Positions 18,474-27,948 of a stretch of DNA of 64,000 nucleotides are shown here, one piece after another. A model generated the notes under the pieces. It did not search any database and was not told the DNA's origin. It saw only the letters and a program-made list of their open reading frames with translations. Where the stretch lies: contig CALCDT010000069.1 of NCBI GenBank assembly GCA_937900425.1, positions 1 through 64,000 on the forward strand, read 5' to 3'. How positions within the stretch are numbered: position 1 is the stretch's first letter; the number at the start of each line of letters is the position of its first letter. This stretch comes from an uncultured Alphaproteobacteria bacterium (GTDB lineage: Bacteria > Pseudomonadota > Alphaproteobacteria > Rhizobiales > Pleomorphomonadaceae). The translations under genes and the position numbers were made by a program.

Positions 18474-19607
18474 ATGGAGATCCTTGGCGGAGTGAACGGG
18501 CTGTTCGGCTATCTCCTGCCGTTCCTCTTCGTGCTGCTCGTCGTCGTCTTCGTTCACGAACTCGGCCATTTCGCCGTGGCGCGCTGGTGCGGCGTCAAGG
18601 TCAAGGCCTTCTCGATCGGCTTCGGCCCGGAGCTGCTGTCCTACGTCGACAAGAAGGGCACCCGCTGGCGGCTGGCAGCGATCCCCCTCGGCGGCTACGT
18701 CCGCTTCGTCGACGATCTCAATCCGGCGAGCGCCCAGACCGGCGAGGCCGCCCCTGAGGTTTCGCCCGAGGACGAGGACGGCCGCTTCCAGACCAAGAGC
18801 CTCGGCGCCCGGGCGGCGATCGTCGCCGCCGGTCCGGCCGCGAATTTCCTGCTCGCCATCCTCGTCTTCGCGGTGTTCTTCTACTCCTACGGCCAGACGG
18901 TGCATCCGCCGGTGGTCGGCCGGGTGATCGAGAACAGCGCGGCGGCGCAGGCCGGTTTCGAGCCGGGCGATCTCATCGTCTCGATCGCCGGCAAGCCGAT
19001 CGAGGACTTCTCCGACATCCAGCGGGTCGTCAGCGCCAGCGCCGACGAGACCATGACCTTCGTCGTCGACCGCGCCGGGCGCACGCTCTCGCTCGAGGCG
19101 ACCCCGCGCTGGGACGAGATCGAGGACGGTTTCGGCAACAAGATGCGGCTCGGTCTGCTCGGCATCGCCCGGGAAGGAACCGACGACGTCGTCGTCAAGA
19201 CCTTCGGACCGGTCGAGGCGCTCGGCGCCGGCGTCGGCCAGACCTGGTACATCATCGAGCGCTCGCTCGGATATCTCTTCAACGTCGTCCGCGGCACCGA
19301 GTCGGCCGACCAGCTCGGTGGTCCGATCCGGGTGGCGCAGATCTCGGGCCAGATGGCGACGCTCGGCTTCTCCGCGCTCGTCAATCTCGCCGCGGTGATG
19401 TCGGTCAGCATCGGCCTGATCAACCTCTTCCCGATCCCGATGCTCGATGGCGGACACCTGATGTTCTACGCATACGAGGCGCTGCGCGGACGGCCGCTGT
19501 CGCCCCGGCTGCAGGGGGTCGGGCTGCAGATCGGGATGACGATCGTGCTGGCGATGATGATCTTCGCCACCTGGAACGACATCGCCCGCTGGGTGGGCGT
19601 GGGCTGA
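18474..19607 (+). CDS. rseP: RIP metalloprotease RseP (site-2 protease family)
   Basis: Inner-membrane zinc protease that performs intramembrane cleavage of anti-sigma factors and signal-peptide remnants. 377 residues. The HELGH zinc motif (His28, Glu29, His32) lies in the first membrane segment, a periplasmic PDZ domain spans about 145-215 (FEPGDLIVSIAGKPI), and the C-terminal NLFPIPMLDGGH motif supplies the third ligand at about 318-329. Only one PDZ domain is evident, against two in E. coli. It sits directly before bamA, its normal envelope-stress context. Confidence 0.97.
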   Translation: MEILGGVNGLFGYLLPFLFVLLVVVFVHELGHFAVARWCGVKVKAFSIGFGPELLSYVDKKGTRWRLAAIPLGGYVRFVDDLNPASAQTGEAAPEVSPEDEDGRFQTKSLGARAAIVAAGPAANFLLAILVFAVFFYSYGQTVHPPVVGRVIENSAAAQAGFEPGDLIVSIAGKPIEDFSDIQRVVSASADETMTFVVDRAGRTLSLEATPRWDEIEDGFGNKMRLGLLGIAREGTDDVVVKTFGPVEALGAGVGQTWYIIERSLGYLFNVVRGTESADQLGGPIRVAQISGQMATLGFSALVNLAAVMSVSIGLINLFPIPMLDGGHLMFYAYEALRGRPLSPRLQGVGLQIGMTIVLAMMIFATWNDIARWVGVG

Positions 19608-19614
19608 CGGAGGC

Positions 19615-19635
19615 TCCCGGCCGAAAAGGCCGGGA
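19615..19635 (+). terminator. weak hairpin after rseP
   Basis: 8-bp stem (19615-19622 with 19628-19635), loop GAAAA, no T run. It may be a partial terminator between rseP and bamA. A short CCGC-GAAA-GCGG hairpin also lies at about 19788-19799 before bamA. Confidence 0.35.
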
Positions 19636-19826
19636 AACGCCGGGGTCGGCGAAGGACGGACCGCGGAGGCGTTGCCGGTCGGCAACTCCCTCGCGCGAAT
19701 TGGCAAACAAGGCGTTGATGCGCTTGCACCCCGGTGCAAAGGCTGCAAGAAACGTCAGGGTCGAGGCACTGGCGGATTCCGCGAAAGCGGCGGATCAGGC
19801 TACTCAACAGCGGGTTCGAGTATCTC

Positions 19827-22166
19827 ATGAGAGCACCTTTCCAGATGATCAAGCCGGTGGCCCTGGCCGCCGCGGTCGCCACGGCGGTTCCGGTCGTGGC
19901 CGATGGAATCCCGCTCGTGGGCGCGGCTTCGGCGCAGGCGGCCGTCGTGAGGCAGGTTTCCGTCACCGGAAACACCCGCGTCGACGCCAGCACGGTCGTC
20001 TCCTACGTCACCATCAAGCCCGGCCAGAACTTCGGTCCCCTCGACATCGACACGTCCGTCAAGGCGCTGTTCGACACCGGGCTGTTCTCCGACGTCCGCA
20101 TCAGCCAGCAGGGCTCCACGCTGGTCGTCGCCGTCACCGAGAACCCGGTGATCGGCCGCGTCGCCTTCGAAGGCAACGACAAGTATGACGACAAGGCGCT
20201 GGCCGCCGTGATCGAGCTGAAGCCGCGCGCCATCCTCACCGACACCAAGGTGCAGTCCGACACCCAGCGCATTCTCGAACTCTATCGCCGCGGCGGGCGC
20301 TACAACGCCACTGTCGAGCCGCAGACGATCGACCTCGGCCAGAACCGCGTCGACCTCGTCTTCAAGGTCGACGAGGGTCCGCGCACCGAAATCTCCAAGA
20401 TCTCCTTCATCGGCAACAAGGCCTTCAGCGACGGCCGCCTGCAGGACGTCATCCAGTCGCGCGAGACCGGCATCCTCGGCTGGCTGCGCACCAGCGACAA
20501 TTACGATCCCGATCGCGTCAACGCCGATCAGGACGCCCTGCGCCGCTTCTACTACAAGAACGGCTACGCCGACTTCCGCGTGATCTCGGCCGTCGCCGAT
20601 TTCGACCGCGATCAGAACGCCTTCTTCCTCACCTTCACGGTGGAGGAGGGCGAGAAGTACACCTTCGGCGACATCACCGTCGAAACGACGCTTCCGGACC
20701 TCGACACGACCGCGCTGCAGGCCGCCGCCCGTACCCAGCGCGGCGACGTCTACAATTCCGAAGCCGTCGAGAAGACGCTCGAGGACCTCACCCTCGCCGT
20801 CACCGGTCGCGGCTACGCATTCGCCCAGGTTCGTCCCCGCGGCGAGCGTGACTACGACGACCGCACCATCTCGATCACCTACTACATCGACGAGGGTCCG
20901 CGCACCTACATCGAGCGCATCAACGTCGTCGGCAACACCCGCACGCGCGACTACGTCGTCCGCCGCGAGTTCGATCTCGCCGAGGGCGACGCCTACAACC
21001 AGGTGCTGGTCGACAAGGCCGAGCGCCGGCTCAAGAACCTCGGCTACTTCAAGTCGGTCCGCATCTTCTCCGAGCAGGGCTCGGCGCCCGACCGCGTCGT
21101 CGTCAACGTCCAGGTCGAGGATCAGGCCACCGGCGAGATCTCGGTCGGCGGCGGCTACTCGACCGAGGCCGGCTTCATCGCCCAGGTCTCGCTGTCCGAG
21201 AAGAACTTCCTCGGCCGCGGCCAGCAGGTCCGCATTTCGGCGGGCCGCGGTGAAGACACGCAGACATACTCGCTGTCCTTCACCGAGCCCTACTTCCTCG
21301 GCCGCCGTCTCGCCGCGGGATTCGACATCTACCGCAATGCCTTGGGTTCCAGCGACAACGTCCACCCCTACGAGGAGGTCGTCACCGGCGGCGGACTGCG
21401 GCTCGGCGTGCCGCTCACCGACGACGTGACGCTGAACCTCAACTACAATCTGTCGCAGAACGAGATCACCGACGTCGACAACGACATCGAGACGAAGAAT
21501 CCGAACCTGATCTCCGAAGGGAGGCGGTACATCTCGTCGGTCGGCTACTCGGTCGTCTACAACACGATCGACAGCTTCACGATGCCGCGCGACGGCATCT
21601 ACGCGAAGTTCCAGCAGGATGGCGCCGGCGTCGGCGGCGATGCGCAGTTCCTGCGCACGACCTTCCAGGCCGACTACTATCGCGAAGTGATGCCCGACTT
21701 CGGCCTCATCGGCCACGTCGGCGTCAAAGGCGGTCATGTCATGGGCCTCGGCCAGGATCTCGCCTACCAGGACCACTTCCGGATGGGCGGCGATCTCGTT
21801 CGCGGCTTCGAGTCGGGGGGTATCGGCCCGCGCGACAAGGCGACGGGCTACAGCCTCGGCGGCCAGCTCTATCTCGGCGGCACCGTCGAGACGATCTTCC
21901 CGCTGCCGATGCTGCCGACGGACTACGGCTTCTACGGCGCGCTCTTCGCCGACGCCGGCTCGGTCTGGGACGTCGACGGCGACACCGTCTCGTCCACCGG
22001 CGCGACGGTGGTCGGCGACGACGCCTCGCTGCGGGCTTCGGTCGGCGTCGGTGTGCTGTGGCAGTCGCCCTTCGGCCTGCTGCGCGCCAACTTCGCTTAT
22101 CCGGTGGCGAAGGACGACGCCGACAAGACCCAGATCTTCAGCTTCTCCGGCGGTACCAAGTTCTGA
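19827..22166 (+). CDS. bamA: outer membrane protein assembly factor BamA
   Basis: Central beta-barrel subunit of the BAM complex that folds outer-membrane proteins. 779 residues with a signal peptide ending ASAQA. Five POTRA repeats lie in the periplasmic part (each with a VDEGP or VEEG-type strand, as in FKVDEGPRTEISKISF), followed by a 16-strand barrel from about residue 430. The conserved VRGF loop motif is in GGDLVRGFESGG near residue 657. It ends in Phe, as barrel proteins do. Start choice is uncertain: the ATG at 19845 would shorten the signal by six residues; neither has a strong ribosome site. Confidence 0.97.
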   Translation: MRAPFQMIKPVALAAAVATAVPVVADGIPLVGAASAQAAVVRQVSVTGNTRVDASTVVSYVTIKPGQNFGPLDIDTSVKALFDTGLFSDVRISQQGSTLVVAVTENPVIGRVAFEGNDKYDDKALAAVIELKPRAILTDTKVQSDTQRILELYRRGGRYNATVEPQTIDLGQNRVDLVFKVDEGPRTEISKISFIGNKAFSDGRLQDVIQSRETGILGWLRTSDNYDPDRVNADQDALRRFYYKNGYADFRVISAVADFDRDQNAFFLTFTVEEGEKYTFGDITVETTLPDLDTTALQAAARTQRGDVYNSEAVEKTLEDLTLAVTGRGYAFAQVRPRGERDYDDRTISITYYIDEGPRTYIERINVVGNTRTRDYVVRREFDLAEGDAYNQVLVDKAERRLKNLGYFKSVRIFSEQGSAPDRVVVNVQVEDQATGEISVGGGYSTEAGFIAQVSLSEKNFLGRGQQVRISAGRGEDTQTYSLSFTEPYFLGRRLAAGFDIYRNALGSSDNVHPYEEVVTGGGLRLGVPLTDDVTLNLNYNLSQNEITDVDNDIETKNPNLISEGRRYISSVGYSVVYNTIDSFTMPRDGIYAKFQQDGAGVGGDAQFLRTTFQADYYREVMPDFGLIGHVGVKGGHVMGLGQDLAYQDHFRMGGDLVRGFESGGIGPRDKATGYSLGGQLYLGGTVETIFPLPMLPTDYGFYGALFADAGSVWDVDGDTVSSTGATVVGDDASLRASVGVGVLWQSPFGLLRANFAYPVAKDDADKTQIFSFSGGTKF

Positions 22167-22191
22167 TCGCATCGCCGGAACGCGAAAAGGG

Positions 22192-22221
22192 GCCGCCGAC
22201 GTTCACGTCGGCGGCTTTTTT
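22192..22221 (+). terminator. strong intrinsic terminator of bamA
   Basis: Perfect 10-bp stem (22192-22201 with 22206-22215), loop TTCA, then six T. The lpx genes after it therefore need their own promoter in the next 170 bp. Confidence 0.92.
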
Positions 22222-22391
22222 CATGCGACGCCGATCGCTGTCGGGCTTGTCTCGCGCCTTGCAGAAAGGCTAAAGCGGAACCTCCGCGGGCGACGCGGCC
22301 GGCCGGAAGGTCGTTCATCGGTCGTCACACCACGCCTCTCGTCTCCGGTCCCGCGCGCTCGCGCCGGACCCGTTCCAGGAACTGCGATACG

Positions 22392-23447
22392 ATGACGGAC
22401 CCCGTCTTCTTCCGCCCCCAGCGACGCTACACCGCGGCCGAGATCGCGGCGATCGTCGAGGGCGAGGTCGCCGCGGGCGATCCGCATCGGGCGATCGCCG
22501 GCATCGCACCGCTCGAGGAGGCCGGGGAGGGGCATCTTTCCTTTCTCGACAACCCCCGGTACCTCGATCTCTTCCGCCGCAGTGCCGCCTCGGTCTGCAT
22601 CTGCGCCCGCAAGCACGTCGCCGCGGCCCCGGCCGGCATGACCGTGATCGTCGCCGCATCACCCTATCGCGCCCTGGCGAAGGCGGCCGCGGCGCTGCAC
22701 CCCGATGCCATCCGCCTCAAGGGTCCCTTCGGCAACGAGGGCATCCATCCGACGGCGGTGGTCCACCCGGAGGCGCGGCTCGAGAGCGGCGTCGTCGTCG
22801 AGCCGGGCGCCGTGATCGGCCCGCGTGCCGAGATCGGCAGCGGCACGGTGATCTGCGCCAACGCCGTGATCGGACGCGACGTCCGCATCGGCCGCGACGG
22901 CTACGTCGGCGCCGGTTCCACGATCCTGTTCGCTCTCGTCGGCAACCGGGTCATCATCCATCCCGGCTGCCGCATCGGCCAGGACGGCTTCGGCTTCGCC
23001 ATGGGGCCGGGCGGTCACCTCAAGGTGCCGCAGATCGGCCGGGTCGTGATCCAGGACGACGTCGAGATCGGCGCCAACGCGATGATCGACCGCGGCGCCA
23101 ACCGCGACACCATCGTCGGCGAGGGCACCAAGATCGACAACGGCGTTCAGATCGGCCACAACGTCGTGGTCGGCCGCCATTGCGTGCTGGTGGCGCAGAG
23201 CGGTATTTCGGGAAGCACGCGGCTCGACGATTACGTCGCGCTCGGCGGGCAGGCCGGCCTGTCGGGGCACCTTCACGTCGGCATGGGTGCACAGGTCGCC
23301 GGCAACAGCGGTGTTTCGCACGACATTCCCGCCGGCGAGCGTTGGGGCGGCACGCCCGCCCGGCCGATCCGCCAGATGATGAAGGAAAAGCGGATCCTCA
23401 AGAAGCTGGCTTCCGGCGGGTCAGGAGACGACGAACGTGACGGATGA
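22392..23447 (+). CDS. lpxD: UDP-3-O-acylglucosamine N-acyltransferase
   Basis: Third step of lipid A synthesis, adding the N-linked hydroxyacyl chain. 351 residues. An N-terminal uridine-binding domain ([12 protein letters not shown]) is followed by a left-handed beta-helix of hexapeptide repeats from about residue 115. The catalytic His is His256 in [13 protein letters not shown]. It ends in a C-terminal helix. AGGA lies 11 nt before the ATG. The 3' end overlaps fabZ by 11 bp. Confidence 0.97.
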   Translation: MTDPVFFRPQRRYTAAEIAAIVEGEVAAGDPHRAIAGIAPLEEAGEGHLSFLDNPRYLDLFRRSAASVCICARKHVAAAPAGMTVIVAASPYRALAKAAAALHPDAIRLKGPFGNEGIHPTAVVHPEARLESGVVVEPGAVIGPRAEIGSGTVICANAVIGRDVRIGRDGYVGAGSTILFALVGNRVIIHPGCRIGQDGFGFAMGPGGHLKVPQIGRVVIQDDVEIGANAMIDRGANRDTIVGEGTKIDNGVQIGHNVVVGRHCVLVAQSGISGSTRLDDYVALGGQAGLSGHLHVGMGAQVAGNSGVSHDIPAGERWGGTPARPIRQMMKEKRILKKLASGGSGDDERDG

Positions 23448-23928
23448 ACGAGCCATGGACGGCGAGACCGGAAACGAGAAGAAGACGCTCGAGCATTTCG
23501 ACATCCAGCGGTTGATGCAGCTTCTGCCCCACCGCTACCCCTTCCTGCTGATCGACCGGATCATCGAAGTCGACGGCGACGAATCGGGAATCGGAATCAA
23601 GAACATCACCATCAACGAGCCGCAGTTCACCGGCCACTTCCCCTCGCGCCCGGTGATGCCCGGCGTGCTGATGATCGAGGGCATGGCCCAGACCGCCGGC
23701 GCCATGTGCGTCGCCTCGCGCGGCACGACCGGAAGCCCGAAGGTCGTCTACTTCATGACGGTCGACAAGGTGAAGTTCCGCAAGCCGGTCGGCCCCGGCG
23801 ACGTCGTCGAATACCACGTCCGCAAGATCAAGAAGCGCGGCAGCATGTGGTGGTACGCCGCCGAGGCCCGCGTCGCCGGCACCAAGGTCGCCGAGGCCGA
23901 ACTGTCGGCGATGCTGGTCGACGAGTGA
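23437..23928 (+). CDS. fabZ: 3-hydroxyacyl-ACP dehydratase FabZ
   Basis: Hot-dog-fold dehydratase of fatty acid synthesis acting on 3-hydroxyacyl-ACP, the same acyl donor LpxA and LpxD use. 163 residues. Catalytic His67 and Glu81 are in [21 protein letters not shown] chose GTG 23437, inside the end of lpxD, because AGGAG at 23423-23427 lies 9 nt upstream. The ATG at 23455 would drop six residues and has no ribosome site. Confidence 0.97.
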   Translation: MTDERAMDGETGNEKKTLEHFDIQRLMQLLPHRYPFLLIDRIIEVDGDESGIGIKNITINEPQFTGHFPSRPVMPGVLMIEGMAQTAGAMCVASRGTTGSPKVVYFMTVDKVKFRKPVGPGDVVEYHVRKIKKRGSMWWYAAEARVAGTKVAEAELSAMLVDE

Positions 23929-23932
23929 GATC

Positions 23933-24739
23933 ATGACAGACGTTCACCCCAGCGCCGTGGTCGCCCCCGGAGCGCGCCTCGGCAACGGCGTCCGCATCGG
24001 GCCCTTCTGCACGGTCGGCCCCGACGTCACTCTCGGCGACGACGTCGAACTCGTCTCCCACGTCGTCATCGACGGCGAGACCACCGTCGGCCCGCGCAGC
24101 CGCTTCTTTCCCTTCTCCTCGGCCGGCCTGCCGCCGCAGGACCTCAAGTATCGCGGCGAGAAGAGCCGCGCCGTGATCGGCGCCGACACCGTGGTGCGCG
24201 AGCACGCCACCATCCACCTCGGCACCGCCGGCGGGGCGATGGAGACCCGGGTCGGCGACCGCTGCCTGCTGATGGTCGGCGTCCACGTCGCCCACGACTG
24301 CGTCGTCGGCGACAACGTCGTCCTCGCCAACAACGCTACCCTCGCCGGCCACGTCTCCGTCGGCGATCACGTCATTCTCGGTGGCCTCAGCGCCGTCCAC
24401 CAGTGGGTCCGCATCGGCGACCACGCCTTCGTCGGCGGCATGAGCGGCGTCACCGCCGACCTCATCCCCTTCGGCATGCTGGTCGGCAACCGCGGCCGGC
24501 TCAGCGGCCTCAACCTCGTCGGCCTGCGGCGCGCCGGCTACCCGCGCGAGGAGATCCACGCGCTGCGCGCCGCCTACCGGTCGATCTTCGGCGGCGAGGG
24601 CGCCCTCTCTGAGCGGGTCGGGAGGGCCGCGGCCGAGTTCGGCGGCACCGGCCTCGTCGATCGGCTGATCGCCTTCCTGCGCGCCGGCGGCGACCGCGAA
24701 ATCAGCACGCCGGCGGCGGGCGCGGACCTCGGGGAATGA
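23933..24739 (+). CDS. lpxA: UDP-N-acetylglucosamine acyltransferase
   Basis: First step of lipid A synthesis. 268 residues of left-handed beta-helix, with catalytic His121 in VHVAHDCVVGDN, then the C-terminal helical domain (LVGLRRAGYPREEI). The start is 4 bp after fabZ; the stop overlaps the lpxI ATG. Confidence 0.98.
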   Translation: MTDVHPSAVVAPGARLGNGVRIGPFCTVGPDVTLGDDVELVSHVVIDGETTVGPRSRFFPFSSAGLPPQDLKYRGEKSRAVIGADTVVREHATIHLGTAGGAMETRVGDRCLLMVGVHVAHDCVVGDNVVLANNATLAGHVSVGDHVILGGLSAVHQWVRIGDHAFVGGMSGVTADLIPFGMLVGNRGRLSGLNLVGLRRAGYPREEIHALRAAYRSIFGGEGALSERVGRAAAEFGGTGLVDRLIAFLRAGGDREISTPAAGADLGE

Positions 24740-25584
24740 CCTCCGGCCCGCTGGGCATCATCGCCGGCGGCGGCACGCTGCCGCTCGCCGTCGCCGACGC
24801 CGCCCGCGCCGCCGGCCGCGAGGTCGTCGTCTTCGGCATCGACGAGGAGATCGCTCCGGCACTCTCGGCCCACCGTCTCCACCGCCTGCAATGGGGCGAG
24901 ATCGGCCGGCTGTTCGACCTGATGAAGCGCGAAGCCGTGAACGAGATCGTGATCTGCGGCTCGGTCTCCCGGCCCGACTTCTCCTCCATTCGCCTCGATT
25001 TCGGCGCCATCGTCGCCCTGCCGCGCATCCTGTCGATGATGATCGGCGGCGACGACGCGGTCCTCTCCCGCGTCGTCCGCTTCTTCGAGGAGAAGGGCTT
25101 CACCGTCGTCGGCGCCCACCAGGTCGCGCCCGATCTCGTCGCCCGGCCCGGCATCATGGGCCGCATCGCTCCGCAGCGCCGCCACGAGGAGGACATTGCC
25201 CTCGGTTTCGAGGCCGTCGCCATGCTCGGCCGGCTCGACATCGGCCAGGCCGGCGTCGCGGTCGGGGGGCGTGTGGTGGCGGTCGAGGGCGTCGAGGGCA
25301 CCGACAGCCTGCTCGCCCGGGTCGGCGAACTGCGCGAACGCGGGCGCCTGCGCTGGAAGGGGCGCGACGGCGTCCTCGTCAAGGCGGCCAAGACCCAGCA
25401 GGATCTGCGCGTCGACATGCCCGCGATCGGCCCGGCCACCGTGCGCGCCGCCGCCGACGCCGGGCTCGCCGGCCTCGTCATCGAGGCCGGGCGGGTGCTG
25501 GTGCTCGACCGCCCGGCGATGGTGACGGCCGCCGACGCCGCCGGCCTCTTCCTCGCCGCCCGCAGCCGGGAGGTGATGCCGTGA
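24736..25584 (+). CDS. lpxI: UDP-2,3-diacylglucosamine pyrophosphatase LpxI
   Basis: Alphaproteobacterial replacement for LpxH, cleaving UDP-2,3-diacylglucosamine to lipid X. 282 residues, formerly DUF1009, with the N-terminal LGIIAGGGTLPLAVADAA and the core EVNEIVICG-like segment VNEIVICGSVSRPDF. It is wedged by 4-bp overlaps between lpxA and lpxB, which matches its place in the pathway. Confidence 0.96.
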   Translation: MTSGPLGIIAGGGTLPLAVADAARAAGREVVVFGIDEEIAPALSAHRLHRLQWGEIGRLFDLMKREAVNEIVICGSVSRPDFSSIRLDFGAIVALPRILSMMIGGDDAVLSRVVRFFEEKGFTVVGAHQVAPDLVARPGIMGRIAPQRRHEEDIALGFEAVAMLGRLDIGQAGVAVGGRVVAVEGVEGTDSLLARVGELRERGRLRWKGRDGVLVKAAKTQQDLRVDMPAIGPATVRAAADAGLAGLVIEAGRVLVLDRPAMVTAADAAGLFLAARSREVMP

Positions 25585-26771
25585 GGGGGCGCGCGCTGAA
25601 GGTCTTCTTCGTCGTCGGCGAGGAATCCGGCGACCTGCTCGGCGCCGGCCTGCTCTCGGCGCTGCGCGAGCGGCTCGGCGGCGCCGTGGAGGCCACGGGC
25701 ATCGCCGGCACGCGGATGCAGCGCCTCGGCATGACCAGCCTGTTCCCGCTGCACGACATCGCGGTGATGGGCCTGACGGCGGTGCTGGCGCGGCTTCCGA
25801 CCATCGTCGCCCGCGTCCACCAGACCGTGGCCGCCGCCGTCGCCGCCGATCCCGACGTCGTCGTCGTCATCGACAGCCCGGATTTCACCCATGCCGTGGC
25901 CAAGCGCCTGCGCAAACGCCGCCCGGACATCCCGATCGTCGACTACGTCAGCCCGAGCGTCTGGGCCTGGCGGCCGGGCCGGGCGCGCAAGATGGCGGCC
26001 TACGTCGACCATCTCCTCGCGATCCTGCCCTTCGAGCCGGCCGTGCATCGCCGGCTCGGCGGCCCGCCCTGCACCTATGTCGGCCATCCGCTGCTCGAAC
26101 GGATCGCCGAAGCCTCGCAGGGACCGCGCGACGCCCCGGACGAGCCGCCGACCCTGCTCGTGCTGCCCGGCAGCCGGCGCAGCGAGACGAGCCGCATGCT
26201 CGGCCCGCTGGGCGCGACGCTCGCCGCGCTCGCCGCCGCCGGCCACCGCTTCCGCGCCGTTCTGCCGACCGTGCCTCACCTCGAGGCCGAGGTGCGCGCC
26301 GCGGTGGCGGGCTGGCCGGTGCGGCCGGAGGTGATCGTCGGCGAGGGGGAGAAATTTGCCGCGTTCTCGAAGGCGACCGCGGCGCTGGCGGCGTCGGGCA
26401 CCGTCACCCTCGAACTGGCGCTGTCCGGCGTACCGATGGTGGTCGGCTACCGGCTCGACTGGTTCTACCGCCGCCTCAAGGATCTCGCCCGCCGCATCCC
26501 CGGCATCGCCCTCGTCGACACGATGGTGCTCACCAACCTGATCCTCGAGGAGAAGGTCGTGCCGGAGTTTCTCGACGAGGAGGTCGCCCCCGACCACCTG
26601 CTGCCGGTGCTGGCGCCGCTGCTCGACCGTGACAGCCCCGAGCATCGCCGCCAGACCGACGCCTTCCGCCGTCTTCGCGGCATCATGGCGCTGCCCGGCG
26701 GCGACAGCCCCGGCGACATCGCGGCGAGGGTCGTCGTCGAGGTCGCACGGCAGGGCAGGGCGGCGGGCTGA
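25581..26771 (+). CDS. lpxB: lipid A disaccharide synthase
   Basis: GT19 glycosyltransferase joining lipid X and UDP-diacylglucosamine. 396 residues, beginning VFFVVGEESGDLLGAGL, with DYVSPSVWAWRPGRA, YVGHPLLE and VLPGSRRSE typical of LpxB. The GTG at 25581 overlaps the lpxI stop; GGGAGG at 25568-25573 lies 7 nt upstream. It ends the lpx series; in many relatives gltA follows, here a pirin does. Confidence 0.97.
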   Translation: MRGRALKVFFVVGEESGDLLGAGLLSALRERLGGAVEATGIAGTRMQRLGMTSLFPLHDIAVMGLTAVLARLPTIVARVHQTVAAAVAADPDVVVVIDSPDFTHAVAKRLRKRRPDIPIVDYVSPSVWAWRPGRARKMAAYVDHLLAILPFEPAVHRRLGGPPCTYVGHPLLERIAEASQGPRDAPDEPPTLLVLPGSRRSETSRMLGPLGATLAALAAAGHRFRAVLPTVPHLEAEVRAAVAGWPVRPEVIVGEGEKFAAFSKATAALAASGTVTLELALSGVPMVVGYRLDWFYRRLKDLARRIPGIALVDTMVLTNLILEEKVVPEFLDEEVAPDHLLPVLAPLLDRDSPEHRRQTDAFRRLRGIMALPGGDSPGDIAARVVVEVARQGRAAG

Positions 26772-26852
26772 TCGCGGGCGCCTCTGCAGCCCTCCTTCCG
26801 CCGCGCCGCCAGCCGTGATCTACTCGTCCTGATCGCTCCGAGGAGGCCGGCC

Positions 26853-27776
26853 ATGAGCTTCTTTCCCTGTCCCGATCCCCAGGCGGGCGACGCGCGAAGC
26901 TGTGACGCGGTGGAGACGCTGGTCGTGCCGCGCACCAGCGACATCGGCGGGCTCGAGGTCCGCCGTGCGCTGCCGACGGTCCAGCGCCGTCTGGTCGGGC
27001 CCTTCATCTTCTTCGACCGCATGGGTCCCGCGATCCTCAAGAGCACCGACGCGCTCGACGTGCGACCGCATCCGCACATCGGCCTGTCGACCGTCACCTA
27101 TCTGTTCGACGGCCACATCCGCCACCGCGACAGCCTCGGCACGGCGATGGTGATCGAACCGGGCGACCTCAACCTGATGACCGCCGGCCGCGGCATCGTC
27201 CATTCCGAGCGCACGCCCGAGGAGACCCGCGGCCGCGAGCAGCCGATCTCGGGCCTGCAGACCTGGCTGGCGCTGCCGGACGGTGCCGAGGAGATCGACC
27301 CCGCCTTCGCCCACACCCGGGCCGGCGATCTTCCTCGTCTGGAGGGCGAGGGTGTCACCGCCCGCGTCGTCATCGGCGCCTACGAGGGTGCCGCCTCGCC
27401 GGTCGCGGTGCCGTCCGACACGCTCTACGTCGAGGTTCACCTCGCCCCGCGCGCCCGCTTTCCGCTGCGCACCACCGCCGAGGAGCGGGCGATCTACACG
27501 CTCGAGGGCGACGTCGAGATCGGCGGCGACGTCTTTCCGGCCGACCGGCTGCTGGTGCTGCGCCCCGGCGACGACCTCGCCGTCACCGCCGGCTTCGGCG
27601 GCGCCCGCTTCATGCTGTTCGGCGGCGCCGCGCTCGGCTCGCGCCGCTACATCTGGTGGAACTTCGTCTCCTCGTCTCGCGAGCGCATCGAGGCGGCGAA
27701 GGAGGAGTGGCGCCGCGGCCGCTTCGACATCGTGCCCGGCGACGAGAGCGAGTTCGTGCCGCTGCCGGAGCGGTGA
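26853..27776 (+). CDS. pirin family protein
   Basis: Bicupin metalloprotein of the pirin family, 307 residues. The N-terminal cupin keeps the metal ligands His73 and His75 (RPHPHIGLSTVTYL) and His117 and Glu119 (IVHSERTPEE). The C-terminal cupin covers roughly 170-280. Some bacterial pirins have quercetinase or redox-sensing activity; the substrate here cannot be read from sequence. AGGAGG lies upstream of the ATG. It stands alone after lpxB. Confidence 0.92.
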   Translation: MSFFPCPDPQAGDARSCDAVETLVVPRTSDIGGLEVRRALPTVQRRLVGPFIFFDRMGPAILKSTDALDVRPHPHIGLSTVTYLFDGHIRHRDSLGTAMVIEPGDLNLMTAGRGIVHSERTPEETRGREQPISGLQTWLALPDGAEEIDPAFAHTRAGDLPRLEGEGVTARVVIGAYEGAASPVAVPSDTLYVEVHLAPRARFPLRTTAEERAIYTLEGDVEIGGDVFPADRLLVLRPGDDLAVTAGFGGARFMLFGGAALGSRRYIWWNFVSSSRERIEAAKEEWRRGRFDIVPGDESEFVPLPER

Positions 27777-27844
27777 AGGCGATCGCCCCGCGGCGGGAGC
27801 GAGACGGGTCCGGCCGGCGGTGCGGCGCAGGGCCCGCATCTCGG

Positions 27845-27867
27845 TGCGGACCGGCCGGCGGTCCGCA
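27845..27867 (+). other. 9-bp stem-loop after pirin
   Basis: Perfect stem 27845-27853 with 27859-27867 and a 5-nt loop, no T run; possible weak terminator. Just after it the 10-mer ACGAATCGTC occurs twice in direct orientation (27869-27878 and 27922-27931), each holding a GANTC methylation site, upstream of the next gene. Confidence 0.35.
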
Positions 27868-27948
27868 TACGAATCGTCAACCTAGTTCGGGGATGATCGT
27901 CGGGCGCATGGCCCGTAACGGACGAATCGTCGAAAGGATCACTCGGAC

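Noticed and set aside
19800..22172. A 790-codon minus-strand frame opposite bamA
   Set aside because: Antisense shadow of bamA with low-complexity Val/Asp/Ala composition; no ribosome site or family match.
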